Source: Gracilaria vermiculophylla (taxonomy: Eukaryota > Rhodophyta > Florideophyceae > Gracilariales > Gracilariaceae). From it: 64,000 bases of DNA. The stretch is taken from the NCBI GenBank assembly GCA_019155205.2, contig JAHNZQ020000308.1:4281858-4345857 (forward strand), read 5' to 3'. Below are positions 1 through 11,844 of the stretch, one piece after another. The notes below the pieces were generated by a model. It worked only from the letters and a program-made list of their open reading frames with translations, had not been told where the DNA came from and did not search any database. The position numbers were made by a program, and so were the translations under genes. Numbering within the stretch: the stretch's first letter is position 1; each line of letters begins with the position of its first letter.

Positions 1-2400
1 TATCACAGACATTTCAACTCTGCGCCGCAGAATATGAGATATATCTCTAAACATTACATATATCCATCAAAAAAGCTATCAGGAACGTGTTCATCTCTTT
101 ATACCGATGAAAACACTTGAACATTGCATCGTTGATCTTGTAAAACGTAGTGATTGGGACGACTTGCCGTCAGTAAAGCTTGTAAATGACACACGACGGC
201 TATGGAGCTGGGAGATCCGCGCGCTGATTTCCTCCTTAGCGCTCAATATCTTTGAAACCTACAAACACGGGTTGAATTCCTAGATCGCAGTAGAGCCCAC
301 CGGTTATTACACACTACGAAATCCGGTCATAATAGAAGCATCAAAATTCTACAGGTGCATCATTATGCTCCGGATTGCAAAAAGAAAAGCTCTCTCAGAT
401 TGCTCCAAGCTAGCGGGGCATTTCCGCTACGTGCTAGAGCTTGTGAAGTAACAATCCGGGGCAGCTTTGCGTTAGTCTGTTGTTCAGAGTCTGGGGGACG
501 GTGAGAGAGGAACGAGAGAGAGAGAGAAACGAAAGAAGAGAAAGATCGACCACGCCGTCTCGGTACTCGATTGGTACACCCAAGCATCGGGCTTTGGCGG
601 CTGGAGGGCGCCCCTGCTCGAGAAGAGCGACTACGGCCAAAAGGCCAGGCTGACTGTCAGGTCAGCGCTCGCGCGAGCAATTTTTCTTTTTTGCGTTTCC
701 TGGAAAGCTCAGTAAAATGTAGTCTGCATTTTGCTTTATCATGTTGATGCCCTGATCAGAAATTCAGTTCGCATTCTCTCGCGAGCCGCAGCTAAAAAAG
801 AGTCGCTCTCGCTTAGCATTACGACCATTCCATTTGATCACACCGCAACCATAATGTACAAGTGGCTCAGGTAGAGAGGTCTCTGATTGAAGATGTTCAG
901 TACCAGTTTGCATCAGACTAGAGTATATTGCAGAAGCTGTATTTCGTATCTTATTTAAACTCTCTCGATAATATATAACATTTTTAGTATGACGAGAACT
1001 AATCAATTTCTGCACACTATTGCAAAAAAGGGAAAAAGTTAAAGAAAAAACTGATCACGTATTACGCGGTCATTTGTTTGGCCATCTTGTTCATTTTTAC
1101 TTCTCATCAGCCATGACTGTCTCATGGTTCTAAAAGAGTTAAGGAAAAAATAAAAAATGAAAGACAAATAAAAAGAAGCGTAAAAAATGAATGGCAGTCA
1201 ATCGAAACCATCTTGAAAATACACGAATATAGAATGAAGTCAATCCTATCTGCAAAAAACAAAATACAACTTATCCGGTTGCTTGCACTCTTGTTGTAAG
1301 ACGTTTAGGCCTTAGCAATGGAGATCATATAAGCCAATATTTTTTAAGCAGAAAAATATCATCAACAGTGCGTACATTTTCTAAAGAGGATATATAATAA
1401 TAAATACATATTATGACCCGTTGAGGAAGAGATTTTATTCCTATTGGTTTTTGCAATAGAGAATTGAACAATTTGCAATTGTATTGAAGCCAGCCAAAAT
1501 CACCCGAATGGCACGAATATTCTACACCACGTGTAATATCAAGCGCTGAAAGGCGAGGAGGAACGCAGATCGAATTGTTTTCTGGCTTAGTCATACGTTT
1601 CTGTAGAATTAATGTGGTGATGCCCGTTAGTTTGTTGGACTCGCAAGAAGGCAAAGCCGAACACAGACAACCTTTTAGCATGTCAAACTGTGGCCGATTA
1701 AAATTGTAAATACCACAAGATTACGTGTAAAATAGACGACAAAGATATTGATACAAATTTACAAACGTGTGATGAATTTCTATCATCGGTATTCCGCCAA
1801 GCTGCTGGCGATCCTCGATGAAGGAGAAAGCAATTCATCGCGCGCATCACATCGTATCCAAAGCTCGAGAACTTTCCGAAGCCAAAAAGGCTTCCACGCC
1901 CCAGCGAGCTGTCACTGTCTCCCATGAAACGGAGACAGTGAAGTCGCAGGCAAGTAATGGCGACACTCGTCCGAGAGACCGCTTGTGGAAGGAAGGCACA
2001 GAAATTCCAACGCTTACTATTCGGGAGCCGAACCTGCCTCTTTGTCACGGTGAGGAACTTTGGACTGCGCTCTCTTGACGCAACGATCAGTAATGGGAAA
2101 GATAAGGTCTCTTAAAACTACCTTGATACAACCGTTCCATGTATTGCGAAGAATTGAATATATCTCTATGTACAGGGAATATTCCCTTGTATATCTTCAC
2201 GATATTCTTGAAGGTTACCAAGTGCGTTATTATCACCGTCGAGCTCTACTACTTTCACAAGAAGTCCATTGCATTCACCGATATGTCTTCACTAGTTTTC
2301 GCCAATTCTATATCGACCCATGCTGATTATAATCTCATAATATCACCATGGCCACTGAGAAGTCGCTTTCCCCTGAACGTATTCTTTCTCAAACTGAGTC
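1..2400. other. gene-poor stretch
   Basis: No supported gene is seen. The open frames present are short, lack ATG starts or family motifs, and overlap each other on both strands. The stretch is AT-rich between about 960 and 1320 and 1320 and 1500. It ends at the 3' end of the zinc-finger gene on the minus strand. Confidence 0.5.
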
Positions 2401-3987
2401 TTACGTTTCTTTATCCACTTCCTTTGCATGCTTAAGCTTGTGAACGGCAAGATTACTAGGAGAATTAAATCTCTTTGGGCAAGCATCGCAGAAAAAAGGT
2501 CGAAGATCCAGGTGGACCGCCTTAACATGTCGTGATATGTTTCCTTTCCATCTCGACACATAATCGCAGACTGTACATTTGTGCAGATTGGTCTTTGATG
2601 TTCGTGGTGCGCGCTTTTTTCGCTTTTTCTTGGAGACCGTCTGATTGACAGAGAGAGCACTAGACTTTGAATGAATTCGCACCATATGGAGTGCGCGCAC
2701 TCGTTTTGAGGAAAAGGATGCAGAGCATTGTGGGCATGTAAGCGGCTCTGCAACACTTTCATGAGCCGTTTTCAAGTGCCTCAGCAAATTCTCGTCATTC
2801 CGAAACTCCAAAGAACATATTTCACAGCAAATCTTTGTCGCAGATGCAATGCGATGTACTCTTGTAGCGTGGCGTTTCCAAGAGGCCATGTTTCCAAACT
2901 CTTTCGTACATTGACTGCATTGAATACGACCATCATTGGATTGGAAAGCTGTGGCAGTCAAGTCTACGGGAAAGTACTCCTTCAAACTGCCGTTTACTGG
3001 CATGCTGAAGCTTGGATGCACATTTCCATCTGCTCTGCCCTCATTCCGCCCCCCCGAGTTTGAAAAGTGAAGAAGGTTGTATCCATGATGTACTTGTTCA
3101 TCATATGCAACCGTTGTTGGATGATCTGGGAGTGTGATTCCGCAGAACGTCTTCAGCATTTCTTCGTTTGTCAGAGGAATGGAACAATTTCCTTGACCAT
3201 CCGGAAAAGACCCATTTTGCGGTTCCCTTGTTTGAGTGGGGTATGCACTATTTATGTTTTCATAAATGTTATTTCTGAGGATCTGTTGTGTTGAGGAAAC
3301 ATCGGGAAAATTATTTTGAACCACCGGTGTTTCTTCTCCCAGGACTTGCGTGGAAGGCCTCATGTGGCAAGGAGCAAACAGTTGTCCGACAGATGAATGC
3401 ATAGGGACGCCATGGTCTTTGTAGTATGCAGGCGTGGGTTCTTTTGTCATACTCTGAGACACATAGACTTGATCTGTAGGCAATTGGGAAAGGTCAAGCG
3501 TTGCTGCCGACATATAAGGCGCCGAAGAGAGATCTTTTTGCCCATGATGTCCAACGTCCAAATTACCAACATGTTCATCTGTGGGTCCCGGTACTGAAAC
3601 GGTAGGTACGCGAGAAAACGTCGTGTTCAAGGAATACGGTTCTTTTTGCGGTTCAACAAACGCACTTTCATTGTATACTGGTATTTCATGCGAAACGGGT
3701 AATTGTTCTGCGCCACCTGAACAATTATTTTGGTGTAAGGAAATACCATCGTGGCCATGAAGCGTTGAAATCTGAGACCCTGGCGGAGGGTTTTCACGGC
3801 ATACGGATCTCGAGTAGACATTGCAGTCAAACAGAAGTGATGACTGTGGCGGAAGTTGGGTGGCTAAATGTACACCACGAGCGGTGAACGGAGAAAAAGG
3901 AGCATCAAGAAGCCCATTGGAAGCAATGATTGTCGCGGGCGCCATTGTCAAAGTTGGGTTATTCATAAAGTTCATATTATGGTTCAT
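2401..3987 (-). CDS. C2H2 zinc-finger protein with five fingers
   Basis: A single-exon nuclear protein, probably DNA-binding. The first in-frame ATG is at 3987 (528 aa). The frame is open up to 4101 but has no earlier ATG, so that extension is not used here. The first ~350 residues are low-complexity, rich in Ser, Pro, Asn and Gln, with no recognisable domain. The C-terminal ~170 residues carry five C-x2-C ... H-x3/4-H fingers: CSQC..H..H, CEIC..H..H, CPQC..H..H, CTVC..H..H and CDAC..H..H. Between fingers 3 and 4 a basic cluster (KKKRKKRAPR) looks like a nuclear localisation signal. Fingers 4 and 5 are closely linked, as in tandem DNA-binding arrays; the others are spaced irregularly. A transcription factor is the likely role; the target is unknown. 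Confidence 0.85.
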   Translation of the reverse strand: MNHNMNFMNNPTLTMAPATIIASNGLLDAPFSPFTARGVHLATQLPPQSSLLFDCNVYSRSVCRENPPPGSQISTLHGHDGISLHQNNCSGGAEQLPVSHEIPVYNESAFVEPQKEPYSLNTTFSRVPTVSVPGPTDEHVGNLDVGHHGQKDLSSAPYMSAATLDLSQLPTDQVYVSQSMTKEPTPAYYKDHGVPMHSSVGQLFAPCHMRPSTQVLGEETPVVQNNFPDVSSTQQILRNNIYENINSAYPTQTREPQNGSFPDGQGNCSIPLTNEEMLKTFCGITLPDHPTTVAYDEQVHHGYNLLHFSNSGGRNEGRADGNVHPSFSMPVNGSLKEYFPVDLTATAFQSNDGRIQCSQCTKEFGNMASWKRHATRVHRIASATKICCEICSLEFRNDENLLRHLKTAHESVAEPLTCPQCSASFSSKRVRALHMVRIHSKSSALSVNQTVSKKKRKKRAPRTSKTNLHKCTVCDYVSRWKGNISRHVKAVHLDLRPFFCDACPKRFNSPSNLAVHKLKHAKEVDKET

Positions 3988-6073
3988 ATATTCTGTGCTA
4001 TGACAGAAGCAGGGAAATGTATGGAAAAGGTAATGAGACCCCAAGCTATGAAGAAAGGTCTTTGTCGAATTCAGATTTAAGTAATGAGGATAGTGGAGCA
4101 CAAGATGAGGGGACCTAACGATGGGGCTCGAGGTTGCTTCTCAGCGAGAGAATTTAAACGCTAGAAAGCAAGTATCCAGTCAGCGTAGTGCTGCTGGCTG
4201 GAAAGAACGCAAGAGTTCAGGCACGAGGGAAGACTCCACTGGGAACAAGCAGACAATGTATGGTGAGCGTGGAGGCATCATCGAAAGTGAACGTGGAAGC
4301 GTAGACAAATCTCGTTCAAATGCATGGAACGGAGCCTTGAAGATTGTCCCAAAACTCTGTGGAATCATGCCACCGACACTTAGGCTCTGCTCAAGCGTAC
4401 AGAAAGTTCAGAACGAAAAACAATTTGTTGCTTAACTCGACGTGAACACCATAGCCTCATTTTGAGTGGCTACCAAGGTCTTTTCGCTTCCATTTGTGAA
4501 CTGGAATCGTGTCACTGTACGTTGATAGCCTAAATGCGTCAAAGAAGGAATTATTTGCATTCAACTAGTGATTGCTGGAAAGTCGTTTGTATGTCGCACA
4601 AGAGTTCGGTAGCTTTGAGACTCCGTCGGCGTTCGCATAACAGAAATCCAAAAATAGTTATGATGTCGCATGCGGGGACTACATTATAGCTAAAAGGCTG
4701 GAACCTTTTCGTGCGCGCTTCGTCGTAGCTCGTACGTTGTTCCCTCTTATTACATTATATCAGAGCCAATCGAGAAACGCATGTAGGGTTTTTGTGAAGT
4801 TTGGAAGTTGGGTGGATGGCAATTTCGTTTACTTTATACAGATGTAAAATCGGGTTTATGTCAGATTTCTGGAACTTTGTTTTAACGTTGAGACAGTTTC
4901 ATGCGAGGCGGAAATAGAATCTTTCACTTGTTACTGCTGTGGAGTAGCGTGGATAGTTTGGTACAACATCAAGCTTCAATCTCGCCAAGACTTACTTCCC
5001 AGCTTTGTGTTTTACCCATAAGGGTTCAGTTGAATGCAGGATCACGTTTCCTTCATTGCGGAACCCCGAATTTTATTTACCTCTCTCTATAGTACCAGGT
5101 TTGATACGCTCTCTAGCAATCCAACGCAGAGAACAGAATGCTAATCCTTTTCTGTCGAGAAGAAGCCATTCTGGTGATTGATCAAGATTTGAAAATCATT
5201 CACGGACTGTCCTATTCTCTCAGCTTTGGAAGTCTCAAAATTGCTCATGTTGAAACAGTCCAACGCTCCCAATATTTTCGTATACATTTTCATTGCCAGA
5301 ATGTCGCTTGAAAGTCTTTTCATTCTTTGTGTTCTTTAACTTCGTAGACTTCTTAACACAAGAAATGATGCCGTAAAACTCCGGTGCATCATTGAATAGG
5401 TTGTTTGAATATATCTCACGTATCTCTGCAAACAAAGTAAAACCCTGAAAACTTCTGGAGTAATGAAGGAGGACACCATTGAAAAGCCGTTGTGTGGAAA
5501 TGTGTCCAAGAAGATTTTGATACACAAATCGTTTTTGATGCTGTGAAACACATCCTGAAATATGAAATATTACTGTCCTGAAGTGTAGAAGAGAACAGCA
5601 TTTCACGGTTCGGCTCCTCACAATTCGGCTCTTTATGATTCAGCTTTTCACAATTCTGTTTTTCACGAGAAGTTTCATGGGTTGAATTTTGACTTGTGGA
5701 ATTCTTCTTGCTAGTTCACAACCGTTCCGAGCTTTTGTCGGGATTCACTTTCACGGGTTCAAGATAACCAGAAAAATGAATGCATTTCTCGTTCTAGACA
5801 TGACGGTAGAAAAAAACCGGAGGCGGAGAGAAAACAAAAGAACGCCATCGCGGATGATTCTTTCAGCCGCTGTAGCAAATTGAAAGCGCCAAACAGTGAA
5901 TCTCGGGTGAAGAGAAAAAGAAAAGAGAAAAAGAAAACCAAAATGGAAGACAACTTAGGCTCGTGGGGTGACAAAAACTGTAGAAGAAAGCTCGGGCCGA
6001 ATGATGTCTTACTATCATGCAACACAACAGAAATATCTCTGTGTTGCGCAGATCGTTCCGTGAGCTGGTAGTT

Positions 6074-6390
6074 TAGGCATTTCGAGTGGCAAACGAGCTC
6101 ATTGGGAGTCTTTCTGCCAGAAATTCCCCGTATCTGCGCTCAGATTTGTCTGATGAGCAACTGAGAGGGTTGGCACTTGATTGAAAAGGAACGTTGTTCC
6201 GTCGATGCTGGCCAAAATTGCGGACGCACAAAAAGACTCGCAAACGCCCTTGGTCGTGAAAGCAGCGCCCGAAGGGATCAGGAATTTCGCAGTTCACCGA
6301 GAAAGACGGACGGCCCTGATTCGCCATCGAGACGTGGAATGCGCGAGCATCTTCAGACTCACGCAATTGCTGCCGGTTTCAAATAAATGA
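6074..6390 (+). pseudogene. possible frameshifted coding remnant
   Basis: Two adjoining frames give protein-like sequence that would be continuous only after a one-base shift. The first, following a possible acceptor (TTTAG), reads through RVANELIGSLSARNS to LRGLALD and then a TGA at about 6180. The second starts just after it and reads VPSMLAKIADAQKD, then RNFAVHRERRTALIRHRD, to a TGA at 6388-6390. The family is not recognised. A decayed gene copy is one reading; two chance frames are another. Confidence 0.25.
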
Positions 6391-7194
6391 GCAAAAAACA
6401 AATCCCCCACTGAAGGTAAACTGTAATTCTGGAAAGCCATTGCAGTTTGTGGTCGCGTGGAATGTGAATTGTTTTCTCGCACAGAGTGCTGGCAGCTTGC
6501 GCACCAGCGCTTTTGCTCCACTGTGCACATTTCGGTTGCTTCGAACCATGAATGGTTTGCCTCACAACTCTACGCCCATGAAGAACAACATTGCGCAATC
6601 ACCGATACTTAGCATCTTTCTCTTTCGGACATGCTGGTTCAATGAGTCAAACAAAAGTAATCGCCGAGTTTTTTCCCCCTGCAACTGCTTCTAACGATGT
6701 CAAAAGGCCAGCTCGTAATTTTGTTTTTGTCAATACTCTTGAACTAGTGTATTTATTTTTACAATTGCTGAAACCATCGACTGAATTGAATACAGAATGC
6801 TGGATGAGTATATACTGCTTACAAGAGGGGAATGAATGTTCGATTTAAAGAAAGTATTGAAAAGACAACACCAAAAGAAATTTGGCTCTTTTCTGGTTAA
6901 TAGAGCAGAAAAACGAATCTTGGCGTTTATTTCACTCGAGAAATATCCGTGTACTCAGGTTCATTTTATCGGCAAACAAAAAAAAACGCATTGACATTAA
7001 TTCAGTTTCGTATGGTTTGAACTTGTTCTACGATCTAGACCATGCATTCTGCTGTTTTGCATACGATCACAAAAAAGAAAAAAAACGTTTACCGCCATAA
7101 AGTCAAAAACAAAATTCTTTCCAATGGCCATAGTAAAGCCCACGTCGTCCATTGTTACGGATGTATTGCATTCCTCGTTGCTGCAGAAACTGCA

Positions 7195-7329
7195 TTCACC
7201 AAAGATTTTGGAATCTTCACTGATACAAATTTATCGGACTCACGACACGTTCTATCTGCTGATGAGGTAGATGATATTGATGACAATGTAGGAGCCTATA
7301 ACCCTCTAACGATTCTGCAGCTACGTGAA
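7195..7329 (+). other. exon-like fragment, unknown
   Basis: An open segment between a CTGCAG acceptor-like sequence and a GTGAGT donor-like sequence reads ETAFTKDFGIFTDTNLS, then RHVLSADEVDDIDDNVG and YNPLTILQLRE. The composition looks coding. No neighbouring exon could be joined to it with confidence, so it may be a gene relic. Confidence 0.2.
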
Positions 7330-7930
7330 GTGAGTAAGATAGATCAACCATGATATTTTTAATGAAAAGAAAACAACAATTTACCATGCGCTCACTGCAT
7401 CGAGACCTACGCCAGATCAAGAACTGTTAAAAAAGCAGGCGATAAGGCTGTTATTTGTTCGAAAACATATCAGCCATTCATAGTTACGTGCCTCTCTAGA
7501 GATAGAAGGCGGAGGCGCTTCAAAGCGATAAATAAAAAAATATTTACAGGATTGGGCCAATTAAAACCTCTTTGGAGTATCTTCTTCAGCGTTTTTTCAT
7601 TCTTCTCTGAGTTACATTTCTACGGTGACAGCAAGATAACGAAAATTGTTTGTAAGCATTCCAGTGAATTTTCACCACCTTAAAGATTTTGAAGGAAAAT
7701 TATCGCAATTGGTCGACACAAAGCCACTGTTATTCACTCTGCGAACTTGCGTTTTTCTTGTTTTTGTACACGATGTGGGTATCTTTTACAAGCCAGAAAA
7801 GTGAATCCTTTGCAGTTTTCCTTTTGAAATTTCTTCTCTAGGAAGATCAAAATTGCTAATCGATTATTTTGCGAATAACGAGGTCAGTTGTAACACACGG
7901 CGAGGGAAATGGTTAAGGAAAGAGTGCGAT

Positions 7931-8060
7931 GATTTGCAGCCGGGGACGAGGACTTGTCGGCCACACGGAAGGGGGTGTCCACTTCAGCAACAGACACTGT
8001 CGCTGTGTCAACGATTACACGTGGACACACGAAAAACTGACATGTGGCACAGGTGTTCGT
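7931..8060 (+). other. exon-like fragment with EGF-like cysteine spacing
   Basis: The frame starting ATGATTTGCAG gives a short glycine- and cysteine-containing segment ending CRCVNDYTWTHEKLTCGTG, close to a GTAAGT at 8065. The C-x-C...C pattern resembles the end of an EGF-like module. No full gene model could be built. Confidence 0.18.
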
Positions 8061-8893
8061 TTGTGTAAGTTTTGCGTCTGGTGTTCGTGGCTTACAGAAT
8101 CTGCTCAGAATATCTCATCTTCGTTCATCACGGTATTTATGCATGATGCAGTTCTTCCTTCCACGTACCGTGATCGAAGCTTGACCAAGACCTGAGCGGC
8201 ATGTGGAAAAGCTCTCGACGAGCTTCTTCTCTTCTTCTTGGCATTTTCGTTTTCTTCTTGGGGTGAATTACTATTATTGATCGGTATCAATTATGTTTGG
8301 TAAAGAACTCTCTCCACTGGCGACGCAATTCGTGGGAAGGAGAATAACTAGTACACGAACACTGGACAGAGCGCAATTCACAATCCCGCGCTATTTGCAG
8401 AAAAGATCTTCGTTTTTCATGCAAGTGATTAGTCTATGGAACATGAAGATCAGATGATCAGGTGCGAAGTTTGGGAAGACAAAACTTGCGAACAAGTCGG
8501 AACAGATCCTTGACGAACCATCACACGGGAATCAGCACTCCAATCAGCGCTTGTGCCACTTTTGGGAGATCAATAGCCATCTAGTTGATGAGAAGTGTCG
8601 TCGGAATGATTCCCAATGTGTTGAATGCACGGACAACTTCCGGGAGAGATCGCTTGTGGAGCACAGACATCAAGACTTGGCACGAGAACCATCTCGCTTG
8701 GGGCACACTGCTCGTGGAGGACTGGGCACATCTGGCGCACCCGTTGTTCCACACGAGGGCAAAGAAGTTTCCATGGCCATTGTTTACAACAATTATCTAC
8801 AATGTTAAATCGAAATGGCCATGGTCAAAGTTGAGGAGGAAGCTCAAGTTAGAGAGAAAAAAATGCTTCTACTCCTCACTAACAAACTAATGG

Positions 8894-10354
8894 TTACCAA
8901 CTTCTTATCGGACAAAAGTCCATGAAGTGTGAGGTAGACCATATGCCCGACGGGTTGTACGACTCCGTATGAGCCGCCGTCACCCTACTTGGCCGCAGAG
9001 CAAACAAATCCGCAAAGCGCGAAGTGTTGCATCTTCTCGGCCGCGTCGCCCGGGCAATGGACGAGCCGCCTGCTGGAGCGTGGTTGGTGTGGACGGGTAA
9101 AACCGTCAGGGTGGATGTCACCAACCCGCCGGGCGGACATAGACTGCCCCCCTCCTCTGTCACTGGTGGTGGACTTGGTTTCGGAGAGGGCACAAGTCTA
9201 GGCCCCGGCGAGTCCACACGCTCCAGCGGCGGCATAACCAGGTCGTCCAGTTCCTGGTATCTCGCTACGAGCTGCAGCTTGGCGTAGCGGAATATGCCGT
9301 CTTCGGCAAAGCCGCGCTGCAGCTCGGTCACGAACGACTCAGCCGACACGCGCGGAAAATCGTGACTTATCTGCGCGCGTGCCAGCTGAGCGACCACCTT
9401 CCTCCCCTTCCTCTCGCACGGAGAGCGCTCCAGAGTTGAAAACTCGAGCGACTCAATCTCGTGCTCGTCCTCGAGCCCGTCGTCGTGCCCCTCCGTGTCG
9501 CACGCCAGTCCAGCCGCCATCGACCACAACGTCGCCGGAGTTCCCACGTCCGGAAACTTGCCCCATGTTTTCGTTGCGTCAAACGCCTTGGGCACGTCTG
9601 CAACACGTGCCTTCACAAGGGTTTGGAAAACATTGAGGCCGGACATGGAATCCAGCGCTTCCGTCATGAGCGCAAGCTGCGCGTCGTGGAACTGTTCGGT
9701 GGTGACGAACAGGTTGAAGTCGATGGCGGCCGTGAAGGCGCTCTCCAGCTCGTTGAGTAGCTGGAGAGACATTCCAAACAGGTCCGCGAATTGGACCGAG
9801 GAGTAGTTATAGTCCTCGTGCCACTTCGCGGCCAGCATGAAGGCGACGCCGAAGAGCCTTTGCACGTTGCTCTCGGTGACGAACAAGTGCGGGGCAGCGA
9901 CGGTGAGGCGGTCCACGTAGATGCAGGCGAGGACGATCGCCGATCGCGACACGCCCGTGTTGTCGAGGACGTGGTCGACGACTGCATCCAGGGTCGGGGC
10001 GGTGTCCGGGAGGTCGAACACGGACAACTCACGCCGCAGAGCTGCGGCGTAGAGCTCGCGCAGCTGGGCTGGAGTGTGCTTGCCCAGCCACGGAGTCGGC
10101 ACGGCCGGAAGAAGCGTGGCCATGTCGAACGAGTCGGTGCCGCTCGCCGACGCAGAGGCACGGTGGAGCCAATACTGACCCTTCTCGGCGCGGCTGTTCA
10201 TCGCGGCCTTGACCACCATGACCATCGCACCCGTGCAGTTGGCGAGTGGGTAGCGTGGCATGCCTCGGCCCGGGATAATCGTGGGGGCCGTCGGCGGCAG
10301 GGTGACGTTCTGCGCGCCGTTGGTGTTGTTCCTAAGGTGGTGAACGTTGGCCAT
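8894..10354 (-). CDS. PHO80-type (P/U-type) cyclin
   Basis: The protein is 486 aa from the ATG at 10354. The open frame runs further upstream to 11836, but that part translates as proline/serine low-complexity from a GC-rich leader, so the internal ATG (MANVHHLRNN) is chosen. Residues ~90-240 carry a cyclin box of the PHO80 class. It has a helix of the LRELYAAALRRELSVF type, then SRSAIVLACIYVDRL, the hallmark NVQRLFGVAFMLAAKWHED, and LLNELESAFTAAIDFNLFVT. Members of this family bind a cyclin-dependent kinase such as PHO85 or CDKA and often link nutrient or phosphate state to division. The C-terminal ~200 residues are unlike known domains and end proline-rich. The coding strand upstream is strongly pyrimidine-rich. 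Confidence 0.85.
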   Translation of the reverse strand: MANVHHLRNNTNGAQNVTLPPTAPTIIPGRGMPRYPLANCTGAMVMVVKAAMNSRAEKGQYWLHRASASASGTDSFDMATLLPAVPTPWLGKHTPAQLRELYAAALRRELSVFDLPDTAPTLDAVVDHVLDNTGVSRSAIVLACIYVDRLTVAAPHLFVTESNVQRLFGVAFMLAAKWHEDYNYSSVQFADLFGMSLQLLNELESAFTAAIDFNLFVTTEQFHDAQLALMTEALDSMSGLNVFQTLVKARVADVPKAFDATKTWGKFPDVGTPATLWSMAAGLACDTEGHDDGLEDEHEIESLEFSTLERSPCERKGRKVVAQLARAQISHDFPRVSAESFVTELQRGFAEDGIFRYAKLQLVARYQELDDLVMPPLERVDSPGPRLVPSPKPSPPPVTEEGGSLCPPGGLVTSTLTVLPVHTNHAPAGGSSIARATRPRRCNTSRFADLFALRPSRVTAAHTESYNPSGIWSTSHFMDFCPIRSW

Positions 10355-11844
10355 CACGATTTGTTTCGGAGCGTGAGGTTGTGCCGGTGAGGGTGGTAGA
10401 GGGAAAGGGTGGGGGTGGTGAGGGGGGGAAGATGTGGTGTTGAAGAAGAGGAGGGTGTGGGGAGAGGAGGGGGGTGTGGGTAGAGAAGGGGAGTAGCGGC
10501 GAGGGGGAGCCTGGGGTGGGGGTGTGGGGGTTGGGGTTGGGGGTTGGGGTCGGTGCCAAATCGCAGCGGCGATGTGGCGTTGGTTGGAGCAGCTGCGGGT
10601 GGGTGAGCAGCAGTGCGGTGAGTGGGGTGGTTGGTGCCGACAACGGGGAAGGCGAAAGGTGGTAGCGGCGAAGAGGTGGGTTGCAGGGGGGCAACAGGCG
10701 GGCGCTGGTGAAAAGGCCACAAGTGCGAGCGGAAGCAGGCTTTTCAGCGACAAGCGACGGCTGGCACTGCGAAGCGGCGAGGCGGGAAAGGAAGCAACGT
10801 TGAGACGTGGCCGCGCAGGGAGCAAGGGGGCGAGCTGCGGCGGGGCTGAAGGTAGCGGCGGGGAAGCGGTGCGATCAGGTTGGTATGGGCTGAAGAAATG
10901 ACTGATGGCTGAAGCAAGCTGAAGAGGGGTGAAAGTGTTAAAAGCAGGGGCGGGGGCGATGAGACGAGGATGAGAGGATGGGGAGGGCGGGGGAGAGAGA
11001 CGGCTGCATTCAGCAAGCGCGCCGCATTTGTAGTGGCGAGCGCGACATGGGCGTCGGCAAGCTGTACGGCGCGACTCAGCGGCTTGAATTGGGAGAGGCG
11101 AGTGGTGGGCGCTGAATGCAGTACGAGAGCGTGGGGTGACAGACAGGGTGACGGGGTATGACAGGAGGAGCGGACGTGGCGTGGATAGCCGGAGGTTGGG
11201 AAAGAAAGAGGAGAGGACGAGGGGGATGTTGGGTGTGAGTGGGAGATGGAGCGACGTCGCGCGCGAGCGCGGCAAATGGAGGGTGTCGAGGGCTTGGGAG
11301 GGGGGGAGGGGGGCCGGCGGCGGCGTGCTTTCCACGATTTTGAGCGACGCGCGCGGCGACGGCGCGCGCGAGCGCGGGCGTGGAGGCAACGCGCAGCGCG
11401 ACTGATTTGGCGGCATTTTTTTTAGCAGAAATTGGCGCGCGCTTCGTTTTCGTAACGGTGCGCTGTGAACACGAGCCGTGCGCGAGAGCAAATTGTGTGC
11501 GAGCGGCGACGCACAACGGCGTGGCGGGCGGCGACAGGCGCTCTGCAAAACGGCGCTGCAATTCGGTTGGGCGATTGAGCGAATCTGCCGCCCGCGCGCG
11601 GCTCGCCGCCGCTGACGCGCGCGCGTGCGCCCCGCGCGCGCCCTGCTGCGTCCGAATTGCGCGCTGACAGACAGCGCGCCCCCGCCCGCGCGTGCTCGCC
11701 GCTCGTTCCTGCCGTCGTCGCCGCGTCGCTCTGACGCCCTCCACCTCGCCGCTGCCGCCTCCAACGCGTCACTCGCCCTGCCGCCCCCCTCCTCCTCCGT
11801 GGTAGATAACACGTGAACCGCGTCCCCGCTCCGCACCCCACGCC
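10355..11844. promoter_or_regulatory. GC-rich leader/promoter of the cyclin gene with a G-rich tract
   Basis: On the plus strand this is a purine- and G-rich stretch, so the cyclin mRNA strand is C/T-rich. From 10513 to 10549 there are consecutive runs of four to five G separated by one to three bases, a classical G-quadruplex-type pattern on the non-mRNA strand. From 11330 to 11720 the sequence turns to GCGC-rich simple sequence. The long frames here translate as Pro/Ser/Arg low complexity and are not called as genes. Confidence 0.5.

Larger units (their letters stand above)
4102..8893. other. gene-poor stretch with coding remnants
   Basis: No complete gene is seen over almost 4.8 kb. Separate entries describe a frameshifted coding remnant near 6.1-6.4 kb and two isolated exon-like pieces near 7.2 and 8.0 kb. 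A short imperfect repeat built on TTCACAATTCGGCT lies at about 5607-5665. The rest is AT-rich with only short, mutually overlapping frames. Confidence 0.45.

Noticed and set aside
9791..10390. Plus-strand frame of 199 codons inside the cyclin gene
   Set aside because: Antisense to the clearly coding cyclin box; an open frame expected from GC-rich codon use.
10355..11836. N-terminal extension of the cyclin frame (about 490 residues)
   Set aside because: It is Pro/Ser/Arg low-complexity from a GC-rich leader, several other frames are also open there, and the internal ATG gives a normal start.
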